DNA of 64,000 nucleotides from Veronia pacifica (lineage in GTDB: Bacteria > Pseudomonadota > Gammaproteobacteria > Enterobacterales > Vibrionaceae): positions 1-64,000 of the forward strand of contig NZ_LYBM01000004.1 in NCBI RefSeq assembly GCF_001707825.1, written 5' to 3'. A model generated the notes under the pieces. That model worked only from the letters and a program-made list of their open reading frames with translations, ran no database searches and was not told the DNA's origin. Numbering within the stretch: the stretch's first letter is position 1; each line of letters starts with the position of its first letter. Shown piece after piece: positions 49,055-59,798 of this stretch. The position numbers and the translations under genes were made by a program.

Positions 49055-50064
49055 GCTTTCTTATCTACTAACTCAATGGCGTGGGATAGCGCGGTCCGAA
49101 GGCTTCCTGTGTCCGCCGTTCCGGTACCCGCTAAATCCAATGCGGTACCATGATCTACTGAAGTACGAATAAAAGGCAGACCAAGTGTGATATTGACTGA
49201 CTTTCCAAATCCTTTGAATTTTAACACAGGGAGTCCCTGATCGTGATACATGGCAAGCACTGCATCAGCATCATTGAGGTATTTGTCTTGAAACAGAGTA
49301 TCTGCAGGAAGTGGACCAACCAAATCCATTCCTTGTTCACGCAACTCGTCCATGGTTGGGATCATGATGTCGAGTTCTTCGCGACCCAGACAACCATCTT
49401 CACCAGCATGTGGGTTCAGTCCACAAACGTATATTCGCGGTTTAGCAATACCAAACTTGGTTTTTAGATCATCATTTAGGATGTTGATAACCTGCACCAA
49501 TCTTTCACTGGTAATGGCTTTTGCTACATAGGCCAAAGGAATATGGGTTGTAACAAGCGCAACGCGCAGCCCCTCTGTTGCAAGCATCATCACGACTTGT
49601 GGCACGTTTGCCTGATGAGCAAAAAACTCTGTATGGCCGCTGAATGATACTCCTGAGCGATTGATCACTCCTTTATGAACCGGGCCTGTGACTACTGCAG
49701 CGAATTCTCCCTGCATATTACCCTCTGCTGCCCGTGTGAGAGTGTTGAGAACATAACGGCCATTTCGCTCGTTAAGCTCTCCTGCAATCACATTGGCTTC
49801 CAATGGTTCATCAGCCACAAACAAACAACCGGGCTGATGAGGCTCAGGTGCAGTATCCGGCTGGTAACCTTTCAGTGTCACATTGAGCCCAAGTAATGCT
49901 GCCCTTTCAGCAAGCATCTGTTTGTTGGCACACACCACAATCTGGTGATGACAGACTTCATCAGCCAGTGCGAGCACCAGGTCCGGGCCAATACCAGCAG
50001 GCTCGCCCGGTGTAATGGCAATGCGTTGTATCTTGTTATGGTTAGCGTTCATCAGACTGTTCAT
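49051..50064 (-). CDS. pdxA: 4-hydroxythreonine-4-phosphate dehydrogenase
   Basis: PdxA oxidises 4-phosphohydroxy-threonine in pyridoxal phosphate synthesis. The 337-residue protein has [13 protein letters not shown], the metal-binding His segments (SGHTEFF, YHDQGLP) and the C-terminal [14 protein letters not shown]. The start is ATG 50064 or ATG 50052, neither with a strong ribosome site. Both overlap the surA stop, so translation is probably coupled. Confidence 0.97.
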   Translation of the reverse strand: MNSLMNANHNKIQRIAITPGEPAGIGPDLVLALADEVCHHQIVVCANKQMLAERAALLGLNVTLKGYQPDTAPEPHQPGCLFVADEPLEANVIAGELNERNGRYVLNTLTRAAEGNMQGEFAAVVTGPVHKGVINRSGVSFSGHTEFFAHQANVPQVVMMLATEGLRVALVTTHIPLAYVAKAITSERLVQVINILNDDLKTKFGIAKPRIYVCGLNPHAGEDGCLGREELDIMIPTMDELREQGMDLVGPLPADTLFQDKYLNDADAVLAMYHDQGLPVLKFKGFGKSVNITLGLPFIRTSVDHGTALDLAGTGTADTGSLRTALSHAIELVDKKA

Positions 50065-51346
50065 TAATATTTTCTATATACGCCGCAGCGCGTAACTCCT
50101 GTAGCCATGCCTGAACTTCATCGTTGAACTTTCGTCTGAACAGTATGTTAGCTGCACGATTCTTAGCTGCATCGTCGGTTCGGTCGGCAATCCGTTTATC
50201 AATCAGTTTTATGACGTGCCAGCCATAAATCGTTTTAAATGGTTCACTGATTTGTCCTACTTTCAGCTGCTCAAGTTGTTCCTTGAAGTCTGATGTGTAG
50301 GTATCAGATGTCTGCCAGTCCAGTAGGCCACCATTGGCAGATGATCCTGTATCCTCACTATATTCCTGTGCGATGTCAGCGAATGATCGTTTGCCAGTGC
50401 GAACATCTCTCATCAGATCCATCAATTGTTTTTTAGCACCTGTGTCACTGAGAATGACTGAAGGTTTTATTAGTATATGTCTTGCCTTGAACTCAGTGAC
50501 AGCAACGGTTTTCTGTCCTTTCACATCATCAATCTTAATGAAATGAAACCCGACACCACTTCGGAACGGACCAATGATTTCGCCTTTTTTATGGTTTGCT
50601 ATTTGGTCAGCAAAGAGTGTTGGCATTTCTTCAAGACGAAGCCATCCCCAGTCGCCACCTTCAAGTGCTCGACGACCCTTTGAATACGCCAATGCCATTG
50701 AAGAGAAATCAGCGCCTTCCTTAAGCTTCTTTTCAATAGCGCGAACAAGGTACGCCGTTTTGTTTTTCTCTTCTGCTGTTGCCGCTTCTTTCAGTGGTAG
50801 CTGAATATGTGAGAACTTATACTGTATATTTTGCTGTTCACGGGCATTCAGTGCAGTACTAAGTGCATCAATTTCCTGAGGTAATATGTTGATTCGACGG
50901 CGAACCTGAGCCGTACGTGCCTCACTGGCAGCCATTTGTTGTCGAATCTCCTCGCGATAATCGGCCCAGCTCAGTCGGTAGTCGATTAATTTTTTTCGTA
51001 ATTGCTGGACCGTCAGACCATCTTCTTTCGCAATCCGGGTAATAGCTTGGTCAAGACGTATATCTCCAACTCTGATCCCAAGACGCTCGGCCTGTTGCAA
51101 CTGAAGCTTTTCGTCAATCAGATCGTTAAGGATTTGTGCATTGAGTATTTCTTCAGAAGGCAGCTTGTCGGTGCTGCCGTCAGCTCTGAAGATCACCAGT
51201 TTGCGCATGATATCGATGTCACTTCTCAGTATCACATCTTCATTGACGACGGTGACGACACGATCAAGTTCGCTCGGTACCGCAAAAGATGGGGCGGCGC
51301 TGAGAGCGAGCAGCAGTGCTGCTGTAATTTGGGTCCATTTCTTCAT
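50042..51346 (-). CDS. surA: Periplasmic chaperone and prolyl isomerase SurA
   Basis: SurA escorts outer-membrane proteins, including LptD, through the periplasm. The 434-residue protein has a signal peptide ending APSFA, the N-terminal chaperone domain ([18 protein letters not shown]), two parvulin domains (with the paired blocks [18 protein letters not shown] and [19 protein letters not shown]) and a C-terminal helix. ATG 51346 is chosen; a TTG at 51358 in the same frame is unlikely. It lies 25 bases after lptD and overlaps pdxA. Confidence 0.96.
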   Translation of the reverse strand: MKKWTQITAALLLALSAAPSFAVPSELDRVVTVVNEDVILRSDIDIMRKLVIFRADGSTDKLPSEEILNAQILNDLIDEKLQLQQAERLGIRVGDIRLDQAITRIAKEDGLTVQQLRKKLIDYRLSWADYREEIRQQMAASEARTAQVRRRINILPQEIDALSTALNAREQQNIQYKFSHIQLPLKEAATAEEKNKTAYLVRAIEKKLKEGADFSSMALAYSKGRRALEGGDWGWLRLEEMPTLFADQIANHKKGEIIGPFRSGVGFHFIKIDDVKGQKTVAVTEFKARHILIKPSVILSDTGAKKQLMDLMRDVRTGKRSFADIAQEYSEDTGSSANGGLLDWQTSDTYTSDFKEQLEQLKVGQISEPFKTIYGWHVIKLIDKRIADRTDDAAKNRAANILFRRKFNDEVQAWLQELRAAAYIENINEQSDER

Positions 51347-51371
51347 TGAGGATTCCAATATCTAACTATAT

Positions 51372-53723
51372 TCAGTTTTTCAAACCATACGGGTTGTAGT
51401 AACCCAATGCACTCTTGGTGTTGTCGCTAAAGCCAAAGCCCGCATTGGCGCCTAGTCCAAGGAGGCTGAACGACAGTGAGACACCACTGTCAAATTTAGG
51501 TTCCTGTGAGATATTACCCCTGCTGAGCAGATATTCACTGTAAGTCAGTCCCAGCTGCCAGCAGGCATCTCGGTAAACAAGTCCAACCTGATTTTCCAGT
51601 TTAATGTCTTGGGTCAGGTCGTGGAAATACTGTCCCTGAAGACTGAATCTATCTGTAATGGGTATGCCTGCAATAAGGCCGACCTGAGAAATACCGTCTT
51701 CTGTGATACTGTCGATTGACCCGTTTCTCAGCGTTGAAGCAATGTAGTCTTTGCTGACAAAGCGATAACTGGCCTGAGTGAAAAAGCTACCGTTGCGGTA
51801 CTCAGCGAGGCTGTTTGCGAACTGTAATTTACTGATATTGTTGTCATATTCCATTGAGCCTTTCAGGAACCAATGATCAGCGACGTTAATTTCTGTTTCC
51901 AGTGCCCAGGCTGAATAATTAACCCGCGCTTCGCCGGAACCAAAGGGGCGATCGACATAAAAGATCTGGCCGACAGAAAGGTTAAACCTCTCTTTTAATG
52001 CGTCATCGTAAAATCGGGTTGAAGCGCCAAGCGTAAACTGATTCGCAGAGTTAATGTAGTCAATATTACTGTATTGGTTGGTTCGGAATAGCCCATAGTA
52101 GTCAGTTTGCAGCCTAACCGTGTCGTAACCACCACCTTTGTAGGACACAGGATTATAGATCTGACTTTGATCAACATCTTTAACGTATAAATACTGAATG
52201 CGAGGTTCTAGTGTCTGTAGATAATTGGTTCCCCAAAGCGGTTGCTCACGCTCAAGGATGATCGTGCTGTTGAGGCGAACGACAGGTACAGAGCGGGTGG
52301 TATGTGATCCAAGTGTTGAGCGGATATCATTCGACAGCGTGCTGCTCACATCCTGCTCGTAGTAGGTATACAAAAGCTTAGCTTCGGCCGACGCCTGCAG
52401 CCAAGGCAAGTTGTAAGGCAGAGTCAATGTCGGTTCAATATGAAGACGCGTCGCATCAGGTTTTGATTCAGTATCGGTTTCAAAGCGACTGATTTGACTG
52501 GGTACCGTAAAAGACATGTTTCCCGGTAAATTAGGGCCGTAATAGTTAAGCGCCAACTGCGGCATTAATCGATACACAGTTGAATTTTTTGTTAACGGCT
52601 GGAAGTCCCGTACTTTCAGGTGTGCGTCCCAGCTGTCCTCACGGTAAGCCACTTCAGCAGTCTGCAGCAGGTTACTATCCTCTCTTTTACCCACTTGGGA
52701 GTCGGTATGACGACTGAAGTAGGTGATGTCACTGACACGGCTGTAATCTAAATCATAAAGCCAGTGATCCTGAACACCACTATGACGCCAGTTTATCCCC
52801 CAGCTATCTTCCACTCCCGGATACTCGCGGTCTTCGGGCATGTATTCCGTTATGATCGAGCCGTTGCCCGGTCGGACCAGGTAATTGAATTCTGTTGTTA
52901 GCTGAGTACCACGATTAGACATCAGCTTTGGTGTAAACAACATATCGGCTTGCGGATGGATGTTCCAATAAAATGGCGTTTGTACCGAAATACCGTCTTT
53001 CTCGTCGAGAAAGCCAATAGTCGGATACAAAAATCCGGTCAGGCGTCCATCTTCAACAGGCACTCGAAGATAGGGTAGATAAAAAACTGGGGTATTAAGT
53101 ATCTGAAAACTGGTGCCGTACATGTCCGCAAAGATATCGTCATCTTTTTTCTCTATGCGTTTGGCACCGAACCGCCAACTCTTATTTTCTTCAGGACAGG
53201 TGGTATATGTTCCATCGTCCAATTGGTAAAAAGTAGTGCCGTTTTTGAAGACTTTCTTTGCCTCACCGCGCCCTGACTGACAAAGTAGACGATACTTCGC
53301 ATTTTCGACATAAGTGTCCTGATTTGTCAGATTTGATTGTATACGGTCACTTTGGATCAACATTTCACCATCATTGAAGATAACATTACCTTCAGCGGTT
53401 ACTTGCCTTTCCCCCGGGGTGGTCAGCACCATAGTGTCAGACTCTAGGGTTCTGTGCCCCTGTCTGACAATGACATCTCCCTCGTAGGTGATTTTTTCCT
53501 TGTCACCGGCAGTACTTGACGCATTGATAGTGATTGGCAGCGTATTGATATCGTCCGCGTTTTTATTCTTTGCCACTGCGCATGGGTATGCCTGTTTATG
53601 GCATTTTTCATCAGAAGTGATCAGGCTCGGATCTATGCTGGTAGTATCTGTATCAGCAAAAGCCGGGCTATGAACGAATAGCATGGCAATAGCTGGGAGA
53701 AAAATACGGGCGGTATATGGCAT
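51372..53723 (-). CDS. lptD: LPS-assembly outer-membrane protein LptD
   Basis: LptD forms the outer-membrane LPS translocon with LptE. The 783-residue protein has a signal peptide (ending SPAFA), an OstA/jellyroll domain (ITYEGDVIVRQGHRTLESD) and a large C-terminal barrel. Cysteines near the N-terminus (Cys41, Cys48) and in the jellyroll region (LLCQ, TTCPEENK) are present. The C-terminal site that is Cys-Cys in E. coli reads ACW here, with only one cysteine. ATG 53723 is chosen over an in-frame TTG at 53735. It heads the lptD-surA-pdxA-rsmA-apaG-apaH operon and is divergent from djlA. Confidence 0.96.
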   Translation of the reverse strand: MPYTARIFLPAIAMLFVHSPAFADTDTTSIDPSLITSDEKCHKQAYPCAVAKNKNADDINTLPITINASSTAGDKEKITYEGDVIVRQGHRTLESDTMVLTTPGERQVTAEGNVIFNDGEMLIQSDRIQSNLTNQDTYVENAKYRLLCQSGRGEAKKVFKNGTTFYQLDDGTYTTCPEENKSWRFGAKRIEKKDDDIFADMYGTSFQILNTPVFYLPYLRVPVEDGRLTGFLYPTIGFLDEKDGISVQTPFYWNIHPQADMLFTPKLMSNRGTQLTTEFNYLVRPGNGSIITEYMPEDREYPGVEDSWGINWRHSGVQDHWLYDLDYSRVSDITYFSRHTDSQVGKREDSNLLQTAEVAYREDSWDAHLKVRDFQPLTKNSTVYRLMPQLALNYYGPNLPGNMSFTVPSQISRFETDTESKPDATRLHIEPTLTLPYNLPWLQASAEAKLLYTYYEQDVSSTLSNDIRSTLGSHTTRSVPVVRLNSTIILEREQPLWGTNYLQTLEPRIQYLYVKDVDQSQIYNPVSYKGGGYDTVRLQTDYYGLFRTNQYSNIDYINSANQFTLGASTRFYDDALKERFNLSVGQIFYVDRPFGSGEARVNYSAWALETEINVADHWFLKGSMEYDNNISKLQFANSLAEYRNGSFFTQASYRFVSKDYIASTLRNGSIDSITEDGISQVGLIAGIPITDRFSLQGQYFHDLTQDIKLENQVGLVYRDACWQLGLTYSEYLLSRGNISQEPKFDSGVSLSFSLLGLGANAGFGFSDNTKSALGYYNPYGLKN

Positions 53724-53899
53724 TGAACAGTACAATCCTGTGTTTATTTTGCAGCCTTGATATACTTTTAAGGCGCTGCTTTCGGCACGTTTTCGCTAAA
53801 AATGTTAGCTATGATAATGCAATTTACACTCAACAGCACCCGTAACCTGCCTGAAGTCAGAGTGAAACGGGTAAAACTTAACGGATAGAGATAGATCAG

Positions 53900-54730
53900 A
53901 TGTCTGTATGGGGAAAATTAGTTGGCGCGTCATTTGGTTTCCTTTTAGGCCATCTTCCGGGTCTGCTTTTAGGCAGCTTTCTAGGACATAAGTTCGATCA
54001 AAAGCGGCAAAAAGAGATGTACGAGGGAGCCCGTTGGGGTTCTCAGGGAGCCGAGCAACGGGAACAAGGGTATTTTTATGCCACATTTGCTGTCATGGGG
54101 CATATTGCCAAGGCGAAAGGGCAGGTCACAGAGAACGAGATTCGCGTTGCTACAAAACTAATGGATCGTATGGAATTGCACGGCGAGTCAAGGCAGCAGG
54201 CGCAGAATGCCTTCCGCGAAGGTAAGGACATGCAATTTCCGTTGGAAGAAGTGCTGTGGAGAGTGCGCAGAGAGCAGTCTGGTCGCTTTGATCTCCTGCA
54301 ATTTTTTCTTGAAGTGCAAATACAGGCAGCCTGTGCAGATGGAAACCTTCATCCTAACGAACTGCAGGTGCTTCATGTTGTAGCCAGCAGACTGGGTTTC
54401 TCCCGGCGTCAATTGGAACAGCGCCTTGCCATGCAGCATGCCAGCTACCGTTTTCACGAACACAGCACCAAATATGACAAACACAGTAGCCACTGGCGGA
54501 CCCGAGACCTGAGAGACAGAATATCGGGTGCCTGCGAGTTGCTGGGCGTCTCCCCTGACGCGTCAGCGAAAGAGCTCAAGAAAGCTTACCGCAAGCTGAT
54601 GAACGAGCACCATCCAGATAAGTTGGTCGCTAAAGGCTTACCTGCCTCCATGATGGAAATTGCCAAGCAAAAAGCACAGGATATTCAGGCTGCCTACGAT
54701 CTGATCCGGAAAGAAAAAGGGTTCACCTGA
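53900..54730 (+). CDS. djlA: Membrane-anchored DnaJ-like co-chaperone DjlA
   Basis: DjlA stimulates DnaK from the inner membrane. The 276-residue protein has a Gly-rich N-terminal membrane segment (LVGASFGFLLGHLPGLLLGSFLG), a central TerB-like helical domain (about 50-180) and a C-terminal J domain with the HPD motif (NEHHPDKLVAKG). Divergence from lptD is conserved in E. coli. Confidence 0.96.
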   Translation: MSVWGKLVGASFGFLLGHLPGLLLGSFLGHKFDQKRQKEMYEGARWGSQGAEQREQGYFYATFAVMGHIAKAKGQVTENEIRVATKLMDRMELHGESRQQAQNAFREGKDMQFPLEEVLWRVRREQSGRFDLLQFFLEVQIQAACADGNLHPNELQVLHVVASRLGFSRRQLEQRLAMQHASYRFHEHSTKYDKHSSHWRTRDLRDRISGACELLGVSPDASAKELKKAYRKLMNEHHPDKLVAKGLPASMMEIAKQKAQDIQAAYDLIRKEKGFT

Positions 54731-54753
54731 CAGCCCAAGTAATAGTTTGCTTG

Positions 54754-55707
54754 TTAGAGCAGGTTTTGCGGCTTTCCACTTTTGAAGGCCTCTATGTTTT
54801 GTGTTAACTGGTCAGCCAGTGCCTGAAGGGAAGAATCTGAACCCCATGCTACGTGTGGGGTCAGTAACAAATTAGGTAAGCCAGCATGCGCCACCAATGG
54901 ATTTGATATTGTGGCAGGCTCTTCGGTAAATACATCTATTCCGGCCGCAGCAATCGTCCCGCTTTTCAGTGCATTCACCAGCGCATGTTCATCGACAAGC
55001 CCTCCTCTTCCAGCGTTAATCACGATTGCCTCTGGTTTCATCATCGCGAGCTCAGGTTGACCAATCAGATGATGTGTTTGCTCATTGAGTGGACAATGCA
55101 GCGAAATGGCATCTGCGACTGAAAGAACGGTCTCAAAAGGAGTGTAGCCAGGTCTGCAATCACCAGCCCCCTTGTGCTCTGCGAACAGTACGTTGATGCC
55201 GACGGCCTCAGCAAGTGCAGCGACGCCTTTACCAAGACTGCCCTTTCCGAAGATGCCAAGTGTTGAGCCAGCAATATCTCCAATGGGGTGAGTGAAAAAG
55301 CAAAACTGCCCTTTTTCCTGCCAGACATCGTTTTGAATATCCCGCTGATAAGCACAAAGGCTACGCCGAAGGCTGAACAACATCGCTATCACATGCTCGG
55401 GTACAGACCGGGTGGCATACCCTCGGATATTGCAGACAGGAAGCTGATTGGCATGGCACCAGGAAAGATCGACATTGTTATATCCTGTTGCTGCAACGGC
55501 GATTAATTTAAGCGATGGCAATCGGGGCAGCATCGTTTTATCAAGAATCACTTTATTAGTGACGACGATAGTGGCGTCTTTTAGCCGTTCCTCAATCTCA
55601 TCGGGCGAGGTCGACGGGTAACTCGTCCAACGATGAGGAAAGTGTGGGGCAGGTATCTTGATATGATCTGGAATAGTCTCCCGATCGAGAAAGACAATAT
55701 GTTCCAT
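54754..55707 (-). CDS. D-isomer 2-hydroxyacid dehydrogenase, glycerate dehydrogenase-like
   Basis: A 317-residue NAD-dependent dehydrogenase. The nucleotide motif is GIFGKGSLGKG (a GxGxxG variant), and the catalytic triad is visible as Arg in NAGRGGLVDE, Glu in FTEEP and His in LTPHVAWGS. The closest families are glycerate or hydroxypyruvate reductases; the exact substrate is not decidable. ATG 55707 with AGGAG 9 bases upstream is preferred over the in-frame TTG at 55716. It follows rluA by 48 bases on the same strand. Confidence 0.92.
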   Translation of the reverse strand: MEHIVFLDRETIPDHIKIPAPHFPHRWTSYPSTSPDEIEERLKDATIVVTNKVILDKTMLPRLPSLKLIAVAATGYNNVDLSWCHANQLPVCNIRGYATRSVPEHVIAMLFSLRRSLCAYQRDIQNDVWQEKGQFCFFTHPIGDIAGSTLGIFGKGSLGKGVAALAEAVGINVLFAEHKGAGDCRPGYTPFETVLSVADAISLHCPLNEQTHHLIGQPELAMMKPEAIVINAGRGGLVDEHALVNALKSGTIAAAGIDVFTEEPATISNPLVAHAGLPNLLLTPHVAWGSDSSLQALADQLTQNIEAFKSGKPQNLL

Positions 55708-55755
55708 GGCAGGCAACTCCTTTTTCCTGCCACTTTACGGTTACCAAGGTGGTAA

Positions 55756-56478
55756 TTACAACTCCAGCGGGGTTGCGGCTAATCCACGTGTGATCAACAT
55801 ATCTTTTGGTGCGGCCGGATAAAAGTCACAAGGCGCGCAAAGATGCATGGATTGATTGGTGGCCGGATGCAAAAAGCTCAGCTCAGCGGCATGAAGCTGA
55901 AGGCGAGGCGAATAACGGAGGGCCTGAGGGTGTGCGTAAAACTCATCACCGACGATAGGGTGCTCCATTGCCAACATATGAACCCGCAGCTGGTGCGAGC
56001 GGCCAGTGATGGGCAGTAGACGGACCAGGCTGGTTTTTTTCTCTCGCTTCACCACTTCGAAGCCGGTCTGAGAAGGTTTACCAGTCTCAAAGCATACTTT
56101 TTGCCTCGGGCGGTTGGGCCAGTCGCATATCAGGGGAAGGTCGATTTCCCCCTGGTCATTGTCAGGGTGTCCCCATACCCGCGCGTAATAGAGCTTATGA
56201 GTCACTCTCTCACGGAATTGGGCTTTCAGGTGACGCTCAGCTTCTTTGTGTTTGGCAAACACGATCAGGCCGGATGTTGACATGTCCAGTCGATGCACAA
56301 GCTCTGCGTCAGGGAAGTCTTTTTTAATCCGAGACCAGGCGCTGTCGTAATGTGCAGGGTCCCTTCCGGGATTTGTCAGCAGGCCACTGGGTTTGTTGAT
56401 GGCGATAATATCGTCATCCTGATAAATCACATCCAGCCAGGGGGAGGTCGGTGGACGGTATACGAATTCGTTGTTCAT
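55756..56478 (-). CDS. rluA: Dual-specificity rRNA/tRNA pseudouridine synthase RluA
   Basis: RluA modifies 23S rRNA U746 and tRNA U32. The 240-residue protein has the catalytic motif HRLDMSTSGL, with its Asp, and the INKPSGLLTNPGRD and GRSHQLRVHM motifs. There is no S4 domain, which fits RluA and not RluC or RluD. ATG 56478 is chosen over TTG 56490. The rluA-rapA neighbourhood is conserved in enterobacteria. Confidence 0.95.
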   Translation of the reverse strand: MNNEFVYRPPTSPWLDVIYQDDDIIAINKPSGLLTNPGRDPAHYDSAWSRIKKDFPDAELVHRLDMSTSGLIVFAKHKEAERHLKAQFRERVTHKLYYARVWGHPDNDQGEIDLPLICDWPNRPRQKVCFETGKPSQTGFEVVKREKKTSLVRLLPITGRSHQLRVHMLAMEHPIVGDEFYAHPQALRYSPRLQLHAAELSFLHPATNQSMHLCAPCDFYPAAPKDMLITRGLAATPLEL

Positions 56479-56528
56479 AATCTTGCTCAAAAAACAGTCG
56501 GCGCAAGTTTAACACGCTATATACGACA

Positions 56529-56567
56529 AGGCACTGCCGTAGAGTTTATGAACCCTAGACAGTGCCT
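56529..56567. repeat. Inverted repeat between rapA and rluA
   Basis: AGGCACTG and CAGTGCCT form a perfect 8-base stem separated by 23 bases. It lies just after the rapA stop in the minus direction. No U-run follows, so it may be a processing or attenuating hairpin and not a standard terminator. Confidence 0.5.
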
Positions 56568-56583
56568 CTTTGGTCAGTTCGAT

Positions 56584-59502
56584 TTACTGATGACTGACGA
56601 TCACCACGCGCAGCGCGTCGAGACGAAGCTGTGCCTGACCGATATAGTTACGCAACTCAGCCATCTGATTTTCCAGTGTCTCCAGCTCTTCATCGCGGAT
56701 GTTTGGATTGACAGCCTTCAATGCCTGCAGTCGGTCTAATTCTGCGCGCAGGCTATGCGTCATTTCTTCCGCTGCGTCTGCTTTAACCGTCTCCAGTTCT
56801 TTTTCCGCCTGCGTGTCTGCTACTTCAATCAAGCTGTGGATCTGGGTCTGGACTGAGGTCACCAGTTTACTGCTCAGATGGCGATTAACTGGACTCAATT
56901 GACGGTGGAACCCTTCAAAGGCGACGTTTTCAGCAAGGTTATTGCCTTTTGCATCTAACAGCACCCTGACTGGGGTGGCAGGTAAGAAGCGATGAATACC
57001 CGAAGATTTCGGTGCCTGAGCATCAATCACGTACAGGAGCTCAAGGAAAAGAGTACCGACTGGCATAGCCTTGCTCTTCAGCAGAGAAACTGCCGTCGTA
57101 CCAACATCTTCACTCAACAGCAGGTCAATGCCACCTTGAATCATTGGGTGCTCCCAGCTGATCAGGTGCAAATCTTCACGTGACAGCGCGGTATCGCGAT
57201 CAAAAGTGATTGTGCAGCCTTCAGCAGGCAGACCTGGATAGCTTGGCACCAGCATATGCTCTGACGGGGTTACGACAATCGCATTTTCCCCTTTGTCGTC
57301 CTGATTGAGTCCAATGGTGTCAAACAGCCCTAGCGCAAAGGTGACCAAGTTGGTATCTCCGTCTTTTGCGGCGATTTGCTCTACCAAGTCTTGTGCGCCT
57401 TTACCACCGTTGGAATGCATTTCAAGCAATCGGTCACGTCCCTGCTCCAGTGCGGCCTTCAGCTCATGGTGCATGGCAGAACTGGTTTCAATAAGATTAT
57501 CCAGTGCTTCCCCATCGGACTCACCGTTTGCCAGCATCTCGATGAGATCACTGCGGACATGTTCGAATACCGCACGGCCGGTTGGGCAGGTTTCCTCAAA
57601 TGCATTAAGGCCTGTGTTATACCAACGCGCCAGCAGAGCCTGAGAAGTTCCTTCCATGTAAGGAACATGGATCTCGATATCACGCTGTTGGCCGATGCGG
57701 TCGAGACGACCGATGCGTTGCTCCAGTAGATCCGGATTGATCGGCAGGTCAAACATCACCAATTGATTGCTGAACTGGAAGTTGCGGCCTTCAGAACCGA
57801 TTTCAGAACAGATCAGGACCTGAGCACCGCCCTCGTCCTGCGCAAAATAGGCTGCCGCCTTGTCACGTTCAAGAATGGACATACCTTCGTGGAACACAGT
57901 CCCCCGGATCCCCTCACGCTCGCGGAGGGCCTGTTCAAGGCTGAGTGCCGTCTGGGCGCGTGAACAAATCACCAGTACTTTCTCGTTACGGTGAGATTTA
58001 AGCAGGTTCAGCAACCAGTCAATTCGCGGGTCAAATCCCCACCATGAAGCATCTTCACCTTCAAATTGCTGGTAAATATCTTCAGGGTAAAGCCATTGAA
58101 GCGCTTTCTCCTCGGCAGACTTACCACGGCTCATCATACCAGCAACGCGCATTGCTGTGGTGTACTGACTGGGGATTGTCAGCGGGTACAGATTGAGGTG
58201 TCTGTCCGGGAAGCCCTTTATGGCTGAACGCGTGTTTCGGAACAGCACCCGGCCGGTGCCGTGTCTGTCCATCAGGTTATCAATTAACTCATGGCGAGCA
58301 TCTTGACGTTGCTCCTCATCCAGATCACGGGCCTCAATGATCCGCAGCAGTGGTTCAACGTCCTGCTCGGAGAGCAGTTCAGTAATACTGTTTTTGGCGT
58401 CATTGGTGAGCGGTGAGTCAGCAAAAAGCTGACTGACTGCATCCGCTACCGGCGCATACTGACGTTCTTCTTCAACGAATGCCTCATAGTCGTAGAAACG
58501 GTCCGGATCGAGCAGACGCAGGCGGGCAAAATGGCTCTCGTGGCCGAGTTGCTCCGGTGTTGCGGTCAGTAGCAACACGCCCGGAGTATTTTCAGCAATC
58601 GCTTCGATAACCTGATACTCACGGCTTGGCTTTTCCTGATTCCACTCAAGATGGTGTGCTTCATCGACAACCAGCAGATCCCAGCTGCCTTCAGCAGCCT
58701 GCTCAAAGCGTTTACGGCTTTTACGCAGGAAATCCAATGAACACAGCACCAACTGTGCAGTGTCAAAGGGGTTTTCTGCATCAGCAAAAGCTTCTACGCA
58801 GCGCTCTTCATCGAAAATAGAAAAATGAAGATTAAAGCGACGCAACATCTCAACCAGCCACTGGTGCTGGAGTGTTTCAGGAACCACGATCAATACGCGC
58901 TCTGCTCTGCCTGACAGCACCTGCTGGTGGATGATCATACCGGCTTCAATGGTTTTACCCAGTCCAACCTCATCTGCTAGCAATACTCGGGGGGCGTGGC
59001 GGCGGCCTACTTCATGAGCGACAAAAAGCTGATGCGGGATTAAGCCTGCACGCATACCGCAAAGGCCACGTAATGGACTACGTAGTTGCTCGTACTGGTT
59101 CTTCAGGGCACGGTAACGCAGCGCAAAACGATCCATTCTGTCGATTTGACCCGCGAATAATTTATCCTGCGGTTTACTGAATCTGAGGTGATGATTCAGC
59201 ATAATCTCACGCAGAGAATAGTCCTCTTCTTCCGTATCCTGACGTGTCCCTATGTATGTCAGCACTCCTTGCTCTTCAACGACGTTTTCGACGGTAAGCG
59301 ACCAGCCTTCGTGGCTTTCAATTACGTCTCCCTTGTTAAACATTACCCGGGTGATTGGAGCATCACTTCGGGCATAAAGACGGTTTTCTTCACAGGCTGG
59401 GAACATCAGGGTAACGGTGCGCGCATCAAGCGCAACAACTGTCCCCAGTCCCAGATCGCTTTCAGTATCACTGATCCAACGTTGTCCTAGAGCGTAAGGC
59501 AT
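56584..59502 (-). CDS. rapA: RNA polymerase-associated ATPase RapA
   Basis: RapA is a Swi2/Snf2 ATPase that recycles RNA polymerase after termination. The 972 residues start with the tandem Tudor-like N-domain ([20 protein letters not shown]), then the helicase core with the Walker A region [20 protein letters not shown] in [21 protein letters not shown], and the second lobe with [14 protein letters not shown] and [11 protein letters not shown]. The length matches the family (about 968). AGAGGT precedes the start codon. Confidence 0.97.
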   Translation of the reverse strand: MPYALGQRWISDTESDLGLGTVVALDARTVTLMFPACEENRLYARSDAPITRVMFNKGDVIESHEGWSLTVENVVEEQGVLTYIGTRQDTEEEDYSLREIMLNHHLRFSKPQDKLFAGQIDRMDRFALRYRALKNQYEQLRSPLRGLCGMRAGLIPHQLFVAHEVGRRHAPRVLLADEVGLGKTIEAGMIIHQQVLSGRAERVLIVVPETLQHQWLVEMLRRFNLHFSIFDEERCVEAFADAENPFDTAQLVLCSLDFLRKSRKRFEQAAEGSWDLLVVDEAHHLEWNQEKPSREYQVIEAIAENTPGVLLLTATPEQLGHESHFARLRLLDPDRFYDYEAFVEEERQYAPVADAVSQLFADSPLTNDAKNSITELLSEQDVEPLLRIIEARDLDEEQRQDARHELIDNLMDRHGTGRVLFRNTRSAIKGFPDRHLNLYPLTIPSQYTTAMRVAGMMSRGKSAEEKALQWLYPEDIYQQFEGEDASWWGFDPRIDWLLNLLKSHRNEKVLVICSRAQTALSLEQALREREGIRGTVFHEGMSILERDKAAAYFAQDEGGAQVLICSEIGSEGRNFQFSNQLVMFDLPINPDLLEQRIGRLDRIGQQRDIEIHVPYMEGTSQALLARWYNTGLNAFEETCPTGRAVFEHVRSDLIEMLANGESDGEALDNLIETSSAMHHELKAALEQGRDRLLEMHSNGGKGAQDLVEQIAAKDGDTNLVTFALGLFDTIGLNQDDKGENAIVVTPSEHMLVPSYPGLPAEGCTITFDRDTALSREDLHLISWEHPMIQGGIDLLLSEDVGTTAVSLLKSKAMPVGTLFLELLYVIDAQAPKSSGIHRFLPATPVRVLLDAKGNNLAENVAFEGFHRQLSPVNRHLSSKLVTSVQTQIHSLIEVADTQAEKELETVKADAAEEMTHSLRAELDRLQALKAVNPNIRDEELETLENQMAELRNYIGQAQLRLDALRVVIVSHQ

Positions 59503-59798
59503 AATTCGGTGAAACCTCTGTTAAAAGCTGGCACTGAGCAAAATAGGGTGCCAAGAATGCATAGTGACTAGTGCATGCCTGCCTGAGAAATACAGTGTAG
59601 GCCATGACGGGCACTCAGAAAAATGGTCAGATATGGTACTTGAACTTGTGAAAAGGGTCACGGTTAATGTGGTGAATCAAGAGCATGTCACAAGAGAGTA
59701 ACAAAATTTACGTTCTACTATGGGTATGACGCCAAATATGTCTTAGGATTAAGATAAGCGGTGAAAACCCGCTAGCCTTAGCAACCAAGGAGGTGCCT
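59503..59798. promoter_or_regulatory. rapA and PhoH-like divergent promoter region
   Basis: A 296-base region between divergent starts. It contains TATGGTACTTGAACTTGTG and AT-rich segments suited to promoters, but no operator I can name. GGAGG lies 5 bases before the PhoH-like start. Confidence 0.4.
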
